Shown here: piece after piece, positions 33,901-45,345 of the stretch | How the letters are laid out: every line of letters starts with the position of its first letter | How positions within the stretch are numbered: position 1 is the stretch's first letter | Source of the DNA: Apostichopus japonicus | Taxonomy: Eukaryota; Echinodermata; Holothuroidea; Aspidochirotida; Stichopodidae | Assembly (NCBI RefSeq): GCF_037975245.1 | Contig: NC_092564.1 | Span: 13,230,484-13,294,483, forward strand | Direction: 5' to 3' | DNA: 64,000 bases | The notes under the pieces: model-generated | The model's input: only the letters and a program-made list of their open reading frames with translations | The model's database searches: none | What the model was told of the DNA's origin: nothing | Made by a program: the position numbers and the translations under genes

Positions 33901-36900
33901 CTATGGCCATATAAACATATTTAGCAATTCTTTATCACTTAAAAACTGTTATAGCTATTATTGTGCCTGATAAAATGGAATATAATGAAACTAAACCTAG
34001 GACATTCAAGTAGAATGGCAATATAATTATACAATGGTTGACAGTACACATTTGTGTTGATTTGTCACTGGGCTATAAACTAGCCAATCTAGCTAGCTGT
34101 AGTTTACGTGGTTCAAATGTATAAATGTAATACTTTAATGATCTTATTGCAGTCCTTGCTCCATTGGAAAAGTGTATTGCTTACACGATTGACTACTGTC
34201 GAGAGAGGAAGATCTTTGGGAAACCAATACTGGATAATCAGGTGGTCCATTTCAGAATGGCTGAGCTGGCAACGGAAATTGAACTGGTTCGTTCTATGCT
34301 GTATAGATCTGTGGGTAAGTTTTAAGATTGTCAAATATTGTGTGGACCTGAATGAAGTATTTATAGCGTTGGCCTACTACTAATAAAGTAGAAGTTCATG
34401 ACTACTCTCTGCCAGTAAACTTTGCGCAGATGTGATTTGCAAGTATGCCATGTGAAACTCTGATTATATTTCTAGATTATTGTAAACTTAATAACATGTT
34501 TGTTAGCCTCTATATAGCTGTTGCACAAGGTGATAGGGTAAGGCTTTCGTTGCTGTAAATGTTACAACAGTTTTCATGGAAAGCACCTCACAGTGCTACT
34601 GGTTTAGTTTAGCCTATAAATTTCTCATAAGCCTTTCATGTCATTTCTTCAAGTTATGGGAAGTCTTATATCCAAGCCAATTGAGAAAAAAATATTAAAG
34701 AGTAAAATGAAGTGTTATTTGTATCAAAATTGATCAAGAAATTAATTTTCTTATATCATTTTAAATTCACCTTACAAAATCCACAACTTTGAATAACTTT
34801 CAGGTCACTTTGGCTTTCATTGGATGTGGGTTGTATCGTTGGTATCCAATTTGTCAAAATCAAAGTGAATAATTTATCGCTAGTTTAAGGCCAAGATCCA
34901 AGTGTTCGACAGATATTAACCTGCAGATCATCTGTGGTTGTCTTGCCTTAAATTACATCCCCCAGTTACAGTTACAATCTTGGAGAATGAAATTCTTATA
35001 TCATCAATAAGATATATAATAGTAATGGTTGTGATGAGCAAATCCCTGAAACAGGTGTGAAACTCTGTATTTAATTTGGAAGATATTTGGGACGTCATTA
35101 TACTTTGAAACACCTGTGGAAGTCTGAAAAAAGACTCTGTTATTACATTAGCCAATATTTGTACTGCCTATGTTAACTTTTAATTTGTTTGTATTCTTTG
35201 ATGAGTTTTCCAAATGTAGTAAGTTTTGAAATAAGGTAGCAGTTTGCACCATCAACAACTAGAATCGGACCACTTTATTCCTGTTGTGGTTTCTTTGGGA
35301 CCACACTATTCTGTTGCTGTTGCTGTTGGACCTCTATATTTCCTGTTGTGGTTGCTGTTGGACCACTATTTTCCTGTTGTGGTTGCTGTTCACACTTAAC
35401 ATGTTGTTTTTCAGGTTCTGAGTCTTTTCAGTAATGCACTTTAATTTGCTCCCTACAATAGCTCTTTACCTAAAAGGACAAGACGTGACCAAACTTGCAT
35501 CCATGAATAAACTTAAATCTGGCCGATTGGCTAGAGAAGTAGCTGACTCATGTTTGCAGTACTGGGGTGGCATGGGGTATACCGATGAGGTGCCTGTCAG
35601 CAGATATTATAGAGACTGTCGGTAATGCATCATTATTATTTCAATTCTTTCTTTCACTAAAAGTTTAATTAAGTAAGTGACACACCATCAGTGAGGATAT
35701 GGGGAATGAGTTCAAAAGCTGATGCGCAGATATTATTAAATACATCTTCAGTATCGGGCCTAATACTAGCCTCTCATGAATTAAAGACCTACTAATTTCT
35801 GGGCACAATCTGGAACCAATAGAGACAATTTTGCGCCCCGATTGGAGATCATGATCGAACATGATATCAATATGAACAAAATGATACTGTTGACCTGTTA
35901 TATCCAGGCAATTTATAAATAGGAAAAATTCAAAATATGCTCAAAATGCAAAGCTTCAGTGTCGGTTAAAAGCTATTCTTTCCTGTCTTAGGTGATGGTG
36001 TTTCTACTTATTACTTTTATTATTCTGTTCCGACATCACTACTTGTGGTGATGTAAAAATAATTTCTGTTTTTCTTCCACGCTAGCCAAGTATTTAGACG
36101 GAAATGATGTGACAAAGCTCGCAGCAATGGCGAAACTTAAAGGCGGTCGTCTCTGCCGTGAAGTGAGCGACTCTTGCGTGCAATATTTAGGTGGTTTCGG
36201 GTTCACTGAGAATCTTGTTAGTAGAATGTTCTTGGATGGCAGGTATGAAGAACAATTTATACGTTCATGTGCTTTGCTTACCAGCCATGCAGTGCAAGCA
36301 CTACGGATGACGCAAAATTAAGCGGCTTAAAAAATATTTCACCAGCGCAAGGAATCATTGCTTTAGACATTGTTCATTGTCCCATCACCTTTTTGCCTTC
36401 ATCATGTACTCATATCAAAGTAAATGGTTTGGTCTTTGGTTAATTTTTAGCAGTAAGTATCTTAGCATGAAGTCCCTCAAATGTTGACTGGCAGTGTGTC
36501 ATGATGATGGTGATAAGCACTCAATTTTTCAACCCATGACCCATTTGACTTGTTACTTGCCTTCAAGGACTTGACTTGAGGCTTGCCTTCAGAGGCTTGA
36601 GAGACTTAACTTGAGGCTTGCCTTTAAAGACTTGTATTGTATGTATTTTAGATCCTTCTGCAAGCAGGAACTCTCGAAGAAGCCATCATCGGCTTATCAA
36701 AGCCGCAAGCTGACCGAAGTCAGTCTCTTTGATTCATATTTAACGTTCATGATTATGAATTGTCAATTGTCAACAACTCTGTAACTAGACTACACATTAA
36801 TCTTGGAGTGACCTTATAATTGGAAGGCACCGGCGTTAACCACTGAGCTAACACTCCATCATAGATTGCCCTCATAGATTTGAGACTTGCCTTCAGAGGC

Positions 36901-38053
36901 TTGAGACTTGACTTGAGGTCTTGATGACAATGTAAGGAAATGTTCCTTGTTAAAAAAAACCTTTCCTCTGTGTTATTATGTGAAAGATGAAGGTGTATAT
37001 ATACATAATGATAGTTTCAAATTATCTTGAATATACTTTCGGTTAAATTCTTGAAATTAACATCCTGTGGATTCACAATAAGTATCCTATTTAGTGAGCT
37101 ACTAATTTAATTCTGCTGTCTGCTTGACGACCAACTACATCATAAAGGTTCTCGCATATTTCCATGATCACACCGAAAATTGTTTCCAAAAAAAAGGTTA
37201 GAAACTGTTCATTCTGTCAGTATAAGTGCTCTCAAACATGATATGTGAGGACAGTGTAGAGTGCTATTAGCAATAGAAAATTGTCCCAATTAGCTGAAGC
37301 ATTCACTTTATTATCAAAATGACTTTCCAAATATGATGTATTCATTCTTTCAAAAAGAAGGACATTTATTGTGAATATTTTGTGGGTGAAGAATTTGTTA
37401 GATGTCATATGTTAGTTATCGACTGCTAGGGGTGGATTTTGTTTACCCTAGTTTTGACCTATATGTCAAGTAGAGGATAAACTGTACTTCTTGAAATAAT
37501 TAGTCATCAGCTTTGCTAAAATGCAAGAAAATACAATTCATGATATCATCAATATTATTTTTTTAAGCTGTTCAAATTTATGCACAATTTTTGGAAGAAG
37601 ATGATTAAGTTATGTGACCTGATGTTTTTTTAACTTTTTGATTATTCTTCTTCTTCGCTCTATTAAATTTCCGAAATAAATCCAAGGTGATCTTATCACT
37701 ATTAGTTGGATAGCCACCAGATGTTAATTGTAACTATTTATACTTTGTCCTTCATGTGAATGTGTAGCTGCCTAACGTGTTAAAAGCAGTCTACCTTTCA
37801 AGCAGATTGTTAAATATTCAAATCATTTTACATCCTGTTTTGCATTAACCTAGAAATGCCGCAAATGCGGTGTCAGTAACAGCATCTTTGGTAAGGTGAT
37901 GTTGGACTGGAGAACACATAGTACTAGAAACCTCTTCTGTAATATCTTTCTGGTTTCTGTTTCAGGCTTCTTTCCATCGGAGGTGGAGCAGATGAGGTTA
38001 TGTTGAGTATCATCTGCAAATATATGGGATCCCTGCCCAAACAGAAGAAGTAA
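27933..38053 (+). CDS. Mitochondrial acyl-CoA dehydrogenase, AtuD/ACDH-6-like (plus copy, two exon 8 variants)
   Basis: Paralogue of the minus-strand ACAD. Exons: 27933-28097, 28806-28926, 30217-30346, 31205-31311, 32002-32169, 33392-33565, 34153-34314, then 8A 35462-35621 or 8B 36086-36242, and 37966-38053. Exons 1-7 and 9 have the same lengths as in the other copy, and all borders are GT-AG. Using 8A gives 424 aa, using 8B 423 aa; including both would break the frame. The protein keeps the presequence-like start, [15 protein letters not shown] as probable catalytic-base site, and [10 protein letters not shown] near the C-terminus. Exon 8A encodes [10 protein letters not shown] and [10 protein letters not shown], closer to the bacterial AtuD-type sequence; 8B encodes [10 protein letters not shown] and resembles exon 8 of the minus copy. 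Intron 5 holds a 32-bp minisatellite. If 8B is not spliced out at its donor, it reads through to a stop at 36321. Confidence 0.95.
29168..29183. repeat. G-run in ACAD intron 2
   Basis: A homopolymeric G tract, one of several in the window (also near 55066, 59588 and 60713). Confidence 0.9.
32241..32805. repeat. About 32-bp minisatellite in ACAD intron 5
   Basis: About 17-18 head-to-tail copies of a unit near GATTTGGAGCATCATCTACA followed by AACATATAGTGT. Some units have a TG insertion. All lie within the intron between exons 5 and 6 of the plus copy. Confidence 0.95.
32868..32935. repeat. (AT)n-rich tract
   Basis: TATATA runs with interruptions, immediately downstream of the intronic minisatellite. 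Confidence 0.8.
33060..33110. repeat. Two perfect 17-nt palindromes
   Basis: GCTTGTACTGTACAAGC occurs at 33060-33076 and again at 33094-33110. Each is a perfect inverted repeat around a central T, and the first overlaps a further GCTTGTACTGTAC. Confidence 0.9.
35272..35400. repeat. Short tandem repeat TTCCTGTTGTGGTTGCTGTTGGACCAC
   Basis: Three to four degenerate units of about 33 bp just upstream of exon 8A, within the plus ACAD intron 7. Their position could affect recognition of the following acceptor, but that is speculation. Confidence 0.7.
35462..35621 (+). other. Alternative exon 8A of the plus ACAD
   Basis: 160 nt, acceptor AATAG, donor TGTCG|GTAATG. It encodes [19 protein letters not shown] and on to SRYYRDCR, including the QxxGGxG flavin-contact motif. 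Same entry and exit phase as 8B. Confidence 0.9.
36086..36242 (+). other. Alternative exon 8B of the plus ACAD
   Basis: 157 nt, acceptor GCTAG, donor GGCAG|GTATG. It encodes [19 protein letters not shown] through SRMFLDGR. A 50-bp stretch inside it is identical to exon 8 of the minus copy. Confidence 0.88.
36653..36858 (-). mobile_element. tRNA-derived SINE
   Basis: Read on the minus strand from 36858: GGAGTGTTAGCTCAGTGGTT, an excellent Pol III A box, then an anticodon-arm-like inverted repeat (GTGCCTT / AAGGTCAC). The B box is poor. The body ends with a hairpin GCGGCTTTGATAAGCCG. It lies in the last intron of the plus ACAD. Confidence 0.6.
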
Positions 38054-39329
38054 ATCACAAGGTAACACATCTCCACCCGTCAGTTCAATGCCTTGGATGA
38101 TGATTCACTGTAACATCTGCTTTGGAAGGCAAAGTAATTGTAACAAAACAAAATTCAACTCAGTTTCAGGTCAAGTTGATCTCTAGTCATTAACTGAAGC
38201 CACCATATTATCTCTAAACATGGAGGTGGGGGGCTGTGGGCAATTTTACAAACTCATTCCAGTAGCTTCACTTTGAAAGTTTGTGATTTGAGTCATCACT
38301 TTTGACAACACTGGCTGGTCAGTTGTTTTACAAAAGTTCTGACAGTAGTGCAACTCTTGTAGTAAACCAAAAGTGAAAGTGTTACAAACATAAACGCCCA
38401 AGGAACAATGCCATAATCGTAATCATTCAGTCTGTCACAGAATGTACATACCCTCTGTAGAAACCAGCATGCACCATATGCCTATTGTGAAATAATATAT
38501 CTCTCTTATAGATGTTAAGGAGAGCAGGGAAGTGCAATGAAGAATATTTGAAATGGGAACCAATTTCATATTAGTGATCGTATGTTTGGGCTCAAGTTGT
38601 AGTTTACAAAAGAATGAATTGGTTCCCAGTCAACTCCACAGACCAACCCAATGGTTTGATGTTGGCATTCCCAATGACAGTGGGGAGGGGGTGGAATACA
38701 CCATCTCCATGTGTGTGTGCAGGGAGGGGTGGGGTGAGGGGTTGGACACTCTTATGTGAACTTGACACATGTCCACATGTTTTGTCCTCACAATTTCTGT
38801 CACCTTTTTATTTGAGAGGACCACCACCATTGGACAAGAATGGCCAAAGAATTGGTGAGAACATTGCCTTCATTATTACAGTCAAGTGTTATGCCTGAAG
38901 AGAGATCTCAGACAATAAACCAAATAATCCTTAAATCAGACGAATTTCTTTCACTGTTATTTTCTTCTCCTTCTTGTTAAATTGACCATCAATCTAATTT
39001 GTAATCTAAATTATCAATGATCATAAGAAAATATTAGTAACTTTAAAATCACAAATTTTGTTTCTGATTTTACAGATTGCACCATCGATAATGTCATGTG
39101 ATCATATCATCGTCATCTCAGAAAATTTATAGAAGAGAAAACTGTCAAACTAAAATTGCTGGAACTGGTGTATGAAGAGAAGATTTGTTTTGGTAACTGA
39201 TGAATTGAAATCTAGGATCGTGCTAGATACCAGCCTTTTGCCCTATTCCGGAATGCTTGAAGTTTTACAAGCTTCATGAATTATATGTGATGAATGACAA
39301 ATTTCATTTATACAAATGGAATGGGATGA
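38054..39329. other. 3' flank of the plus ACAD; no further gene
   Basis: An AATAAA at about 38913 may serve as a poly(A) signal. Short open frames on both strands at 38550-38900 have no recognisable domain. Confidence 0.45.
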
Positions 39330-41449
39330 GGATATAATAATAATAATAAATGAGACTTATATAGCGCCAAATCAGTAAACAAAAGTTACTGCTCAAAGCG
39401 CTTTACAAAGAAAGTAAATTAATTTACAAAAGAACAAGTGAAAAAATGGGTCTTAAGTAGACTTTTGAAAGTAGAAAGTTTATAGCATGTTCGAATGTGA
39501 TCTGGTAACTTGTTCCAGAGATAAGACCCAGAGTATTGGAAGCTTCTGTAACCATAGTTCTTCAATCGTGGTTTTGGAACAGTTAAAAACAGTTTGTTGG
39601 AGGAACGAAGTGTGCGAGTTGGAGTATATGGCAAGAGAAGTTGTGACAGGTACACAGGCCGTTCAAGATGATGAGCACAGAAGGTGAGAAGAAGTATTTT
39701 ATACTGGATTCTGTAGCTGATAGGTAGCCAATGAAGTTCCTTCAGAAGTGGGGTGGTGCGGCACTTTCTTCCTTTCCTTTTCACAATACGGGCAGCGGTG
39801 TTTTGGATCTTTTGGAGTTTCTTGATGGTCGAATCAGGAAGGCCAAATAAAAGTGAATTAAGAAAATCAAGCTTTGATGTCACAAACGCATGGACCAGTA
39901 TCTCGCAAGTCTTATTATCGAGGTAATTCCTCATCAAACTGATTTTCCTAAGTTGCCAATTTGCAGAACGACAGAGATTAGTAACGTGATTTTCAAGTGA
40001 CATGGTCTGGTCAAAATATGCACCAAGGTTTCTAACAGTTGAGGAGATATTAATAGAGTCTTTACCAACAGTAAGTGGTGGAAAATTAGGTGTAACTTCA
40101 GAGAAACGTGATCGAAAAACAATAAACTCTGTTTTATCACAGTTTAGTTTCAACTGATTAGTTGTAAGCCAAGTGTTTACAGCACTTATACAGGTTTCCA
40201 TTTTATGAAAAGCATTTGGCACATCATCCTTATCGAAAGCAAGAAGTAATTGAGTATCATCCGCATAATGATGGAAATGAACACCATGGTGCCGAATAAT
40301 ATCACTCAACTCCGCAAGATATAAAGAAAAAAGAACAGGTCCAAGTACAGAGCCCTGTGGAACACCAGTAACTAATGGACGAGGAGACGAGAGAACATCT
40401 TCAATTTTCACCTGTTGATAACGCTCAGTAATATAAGAATTGAACCAGGATAGAACAGTACCACCTAATCGATACTTTGACTGCAGTCTTTCTAACAAAA
40501 TGGAATGATTAACTGTATCAAAAGCTGTTGATAAGTCTAAAAGAACTAAAAGGACAAAGCAGTCTTCATCAAGCTTGGATGTAATAAAATTATGAACTGC
40601 ATTGAGGGCAGTTTCCGTACTGTGACCAGACTTATAAGCTGACTGGTATGGTTCGAGAAGATTCTCCTGTGTAAGATAATCCATTAAGCGAGATAAAACT
40701 GTCTTTTCCAAAACCTTTGAAACGAAACTCAAGTTCGAAATAGGGCGATAATTTTTTAAACAGTTTCTATCTAAGCTGGTCTTTTTAAGTACAGGAGTCA
40801 CATGAGCAACCTTAAAGGAATCGGGTACGGTTCCTGTTGACATAGAAGTATTGACAATATTCGTGATGAGAAGAATGAGTTCTGCTGAACAACCTTTAGC
40901 TAACCATGTTGGCAGCGGATCAAGCATACACGATTTTGATGGAGAGTTTTTGATAATTTTAAGTATTTCATCTTCAGTAGCTTCAGAGAAACTGTCGAAC
41001 GAAGATGCAGGCGATGGCTCAGTCAAACAATTTGCAGAAAGATGAAGGCCTTGACGATTTAACATAGTACAAAGTTCCAAGATCTTGGAAAAATAAAGGG
41101 AGAATCTCTCAGATAACTCTGTATGGCAGGAATAGTTCGGCAGGATGGCACACTTCTGTTTATTTGAAAGAAAATCAACAGTCTTGAAAAGATCTTTAGG
41201 AGATGATGTATCCGCAATAATAGTGGCGTAATAATTTCTCCTTGCAATACAAATTTTGTTCCGCACAACTTTACAATGTTCCTTAAAAAGTTCTCTATGA
41301 ACAGATAAACCTGTTTTGCGCCACTGACGCTCGTGCTGTCTCCTAACTTTCTTAGCTTGGACAATATCATGACTAAACCAAGGTTCAATATTCTTGTCAG
41401 GTTTGACATGCAAAATATGCAGCAGCTGTTTGCACTGAGTATTCAATGT
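39330..41449 (-). mobile_element. 5'-truncated CR1/L2-like LINE with ATT tail
   Basis: A non-LTR retrotransposon copy on the minus strand. After the ORF stop the 3' UTR carries GCGCTTTGAGCAGTAAC and GGCGCTATATAAGTC and ends in (ATT)n at about 39330-39350, a common ending of CR1/L2-clade elements. The endonuclease domain is absent: the frame stops at TAA just upstream of 41446 and resemblance ends there, so it is a typical 5' truncation. Confidence 0.9.
39419..41446 (-). pseudogene. LINE reverse transcriptase, partial
   Basis: A 675-codon open frame with no stops. In order it holds a linker (EPWFSHDIVQAKK), the RT fingers (LKNYRPISNLSF), LLDLSTAFDTVNHS, GVPQGSVLGPVLF, and the catalytic HYADDTQL (YADD at 394-397). 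The thumb/C-terminal part (LHWLPISYRIQYK, SRSFQYSGSYLW-like) matches Jockey/CR1/L2-group elements. The upstream endonuclease is missing and the frame begins without an ATG, so the copy cannot move on its own. Full conservation of the frame suggests recent insertion. It lies 1.3 kb beyond the ACAD gene and is not part of it. Confidence 0.92.
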
Positions 41450-42318
41450 TTATGCAAAACCCCTCCTTTGTGTTGCTCAATAGTAAAAGGACTGTTCAGT
41501 TAAATGTTTTCACAGTTTTAAGACTTTTCTGTTTAATTTAAAATCAAAGTAGCTAATGTGTTCATAAGGAACTGCTTGTGAAAGGGATTTAGGATGTATA
41601 CATGCAGTGGCATAGCTAGAGGGAGGGAGAAGAGTGCTCCCCCACCCAAACCCCCATCACAGAAATTTATCCTCCCCTCAAATTTGAATCTGTAGCAGAG
41701 GGTAGGCTCCATATGATCTCATGAAAACTCATATCGATACAAGTGCTATTTAAGTAAATTTAAATTCATCAATAAAACAGGGACATAAATTTGGCTTAGC
41801 CCGCTCACCCCAGGGAGGTTTGTACACAATATAACAGTTTTATATCAAAAGAAACGGGGAAAAAAAACGCTTTTGAAAGGTTATTTTGTAACAATGATAT
41901 TAGAATATCGTCTGCAAATGCAGTAAGTAAAAGATATCTGAAAAAGTATGATGTCCGCTAAAGCACAAATATTAAAAAAAAGAAAGAATTTTATTGAATA
42001 GTGCAGCTTAATATTCGAGTTACAAGAATAGCTGTGTAATCAATCCAAGGAATAATTAATCAGCTATTACATTTGTAAATGTACACAAATGTAAATATGT
42101 ATAGCAGTCTTAATACACTGAGAAGGCTACTATTTTCAGAAACCCTCTCAAAAACCTGTCTTGCCAGAACGAAAGGAAGTAAAATTCAGCTGTGTTACTT
42201 CCATAATTATAATAACAGGGTCCGAGTAGTTCTTTGAGCTTTAGAAACTTAATATATAGTTGTGGTGTAGCTGCTATGAAATGTCCAAGTTGTTATATAG
42301 CTGCATGATATTGACTTA
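41450..42318. other. Intergenic, no gene recognised
   Basis: Contains a fragment starting GCAGTGGCATAGCTAGAGGG at about 41603, probably the end of a decayed hAT-type repeat. Confidence 0.4.
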
Positions 42319-42723
42319 AGGCCTGGTCACACTATACCGATTTTTTATCGGAATACTATCCGATTTTCCCGAAGGAATCGAAACTGCCAAGTTTTCGTTC
42401 GGGTCTTCCAGCCACAGTGATAAAGGACCTGATTTGCTATCTGTTGAGCCATTCCGATGTGGAAAAGCCCTCTCCTAACTTTTGATATTGACTCCGTTTC
42501 CTTTTATCGGATAGCTATCCGATTTCTCTTACGATCTTTATCGTTTTTCGATGTGACGTCACTTCAGAATGTAGTCCGTTCCAGAACCCCTCAGATTTGG
42601 AGTAGGTATTCGAATATTCCACTGCACCCATTACATTCACTACCACAAACCTCACTGTTCTGTCTAAAATCGGATAAATCGGACCGTATTTCGATAAAAT
42701 ATCGCTGTAGTGTGACCGGGCCT
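42319..42723. mobile_element. Harbinger-type MITE, TSD TTA
   Basis: 405 bp. The ends AGGCCTGGTCACACTA and (inverted) AGGCCCGGTCACACTA match at 15 of 16 positions. It is flanked by TTA at 42316-42318 and 42724-42726. The 3-bp TWA duplication and GGCC-like ends are typical of PIF/Harbinger elements. Inside are three palindromic ATCGGATA..TATCCGAT words. No coding capacity. Confidence 0.8.
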
Positions 42724-45090
42724 TTACCCTCTTTATTGACAGATATCAAAACATGCTGATACACATAATTTAATATAGGCAAACTAAAAGGTGAACTAAT
42801 AATGTTATATTTAAAACATAAAAGTCATTATGATATCTGAAAGGGCGTTTAAATAGTCTTTTGAAGTTATTGAAGTCGGCATCCAAGTCAAAAGTAACCT
42901 TGTTATTTATCAAAGTTAGTGCCGATCAGACCTGACACTCTTGCAATGAAGGGAAATATGATCAGCACATGTCAATATAACTTCAAAAAGTCTACGGTGT
43001 TAGGCGTTGATAAGATGTATATTTAGGGCTTGATTTTCTACATCTTGAATATTTAAATGATCATTATTCTGTCAAAACTAAATGGAAATTTCAAGATCTG
43101 TCAAAAATCGGTTGAACCAGTTGAGGAATTTTCAATTCTTACCGGTTTAATTTGTCTGATGTCAGTGAAGTTACTGTTACAAATAATCTGCTTTGCTGAT
43201 GTTACTTTCTGATATGATAGTCACTGAGTATAACACATCGATTTATTACACGGCACGTAAACTTCTAAAACCTGCTAAGACAGATATCCTGAATGAGTAC
43301 AATATTCCTAAAAACAACAATATTGGTTAATGTTATTAATACCTATTGTAGGTTACTAGCTAGCTGTTTGACCAACTACGTCTGTATACGCTCTAATATA
43401 TTCTACTGCTTATTTAGAGAATGTCGAAGAAAAGTGTAAAAAAGTATTTCATAACATTACATATTTTATGATACTCATTTTCACTAGCTTTGTAAAAATT
43501 ATTTTCAAGAATGTCTTTCTTTTAGAGAGAAAATATTTTTGTAACAAATGTAAGATCAAATCTTTAAATATGAATGAGCAATGATGCAGAACTGGAAATG
43601 ATTGTTATGCACAGGGATGTTAGGCTCTTGGTACAGTATCGATCTTAAATAGAGTATTAATTAAATTAAATTAAATTTGTTTTTATTTAATAAAATTTAA
43701 TTTAATTAAATTGAAGGGACTGGTAACAATAACATGGCAAGTGTTCTCCAGTATCTGCTTTCTTTATTTTTTATAGCATTTGATTGTTTTTTGTTTAAAT
43801 TTTTGGTGTGTTTGTGAAAGGAGCGGGGGAAGGGGGTAGGGAAGGGGAGGAGGAGACACTTCCTTCATAATATCTCTTGATATTTTATGACTTAATGAAA
43901 AGGGTATTGCTTATCAGTGTGTTGCTGGTATGTAGATAATTCTGAATCAAAATGAGACAATGGTGAAAAGCTTGAGAAAATGTAAATAATAAATTCATTG
44001 CAAATTTAATCAGATTGACATGTCTACCTGTAATTTTGTTGTTTATTGTAAACATTTACACACATTGGACTCTCTTTCCTTCACATAGTTAAATCCAGAC
44101 AGTCTGTATTGCCCAAGCACCTCCTTCAGATGAAAAATGCAGCTATGAGCTACATCACATGAGCTCAAAATAATAAATTGCCTTATAATATCAAACAAAA
44201 CTTGTCAGATATGTTAAAGTAGTAGCCACAATGTTTCAAAAACTTCAACAAACCTAAAAATATCCTTTTAATAGTTTTGGAAATCTTTGGTCAAGTGTTG
44301 ATGGTCGCATACAGTGAGTCAACTTAAGGCTTATCTCTGTCTTATCTTAAAGACTTAAAGTCTTATCTTAAATTTGGGGTTTGATGATAATCTTAACCTA
44401 CCCAATCATGGTAGTGTATGTGTGTTTGTGATACCTTACATCCCTGGGGATCAAGAACTAAAAGGAAAGAATAGAGGAAAGAAACATTAAATATTTAAGC
44501 ACTTGTGGCTCAATTTAAGGCTTATCTCTGTCTTATCTTAAAGACTTAAAGTCTTATCTTAAATTTTGGTTTTGATGACAATCTTAACCTATGCAATCAT
44601 GGTGGTGTATGTGTGTTTGTGGTACAGGTAGTTCAGGGGGTTGGGGGCCCCAAAGATTTGGTTCCTAATGTTTGAGTCAAGAGATCACACGACTGCTAGT
44701 TATGTTTTGCATGAGTATCCAGTCCACATGCATATGCCTTCGTTTTATTTTGTTAACAACTTCTTGTAGTTGACAAATTGATTGCCAAGTTCACTACCAG
44801 ATCTCTCATGGTGCCTGTTTTCTATAATATTACATTATGGCTTGGGAGCAGGTGCAGTCTAGATGAAATAAAGGTGATCAGCTCCAGGTAACTCTCTCTC
44901 TCTTGAACGGGACCCCCTGAAACCCTAGCTCTGCTACTATTTCCAGTGTGGCCAGAAAGTTGGCATGTCTGAGAAGAGGGAACTCATTATAAATGGAATC
45001 AAACAACTATTCTTAGCTGTTATGGGGAGGTTTATTTAATGATCAGCTCTACCAAATAGGTTAAATGATGATAGGATAAGTTTGCTTCTT
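42724..45090. other. Intergenic, no gene recognised
   Basis: Holds an AT palindrome of ATTAA units near 43652-43712, a G-rich quadruplex-type run at 43825-43847 and a 189-bp-period duplication at 44321-44625. Confidence 0.45.
44321..44625. repeat. Duplicated segment, two copies about 189 bp apart
   Basis: The stretch starting TTAAGGCTTATCTCTGTC and running to GTGTATGTGTGTTTGTG appears at 44324-44434 and 44514-44624 with few differences. Within it AAGACTTAAAGTCTT is palindromic. Confidence 0.85.
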
Positions 45091-45094
45091 ATAT

Positions 45095-45345
45095 TATAGT
45101 AAATTTGATGCTGCATATTCATGTTCAACATGACCTTTGCTCCTATTATAGTCAAACTGATGCTGCATATTCATGGCCAACATGACCCTATGCTCCTTCT
45201 ATTATAGTCAAACTGATGCTGCATATTCATGGCACCATGACCTTTGCTCCTATTATAGTCAAACTGATGCTGCATATTCATGGCACCATGACCTTTGCTT
45301 CTATTATAGTCAAACTGATGCTGCATATTCATGGCAACATGACCT
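45095..45345. repeat. 51-bp tandem repeat, about 4.5 units
   Basis: The unit ATTATAGTCAAACTGATGCT then GCATATTCATGGCACCATGA and CCTTTGCTCCT repeats at a 51-bp period. Because 51 is divisible by three, repetitive open frames appear on both strands; they are not genes. Confidence 0.9.

Noticed and set aside
36109-36321. Independent small gene with ACAD-like sequence
   Set aside because: It is exon 8B read through its donor site; it has no own start context and fits the ACAD phase exactly.
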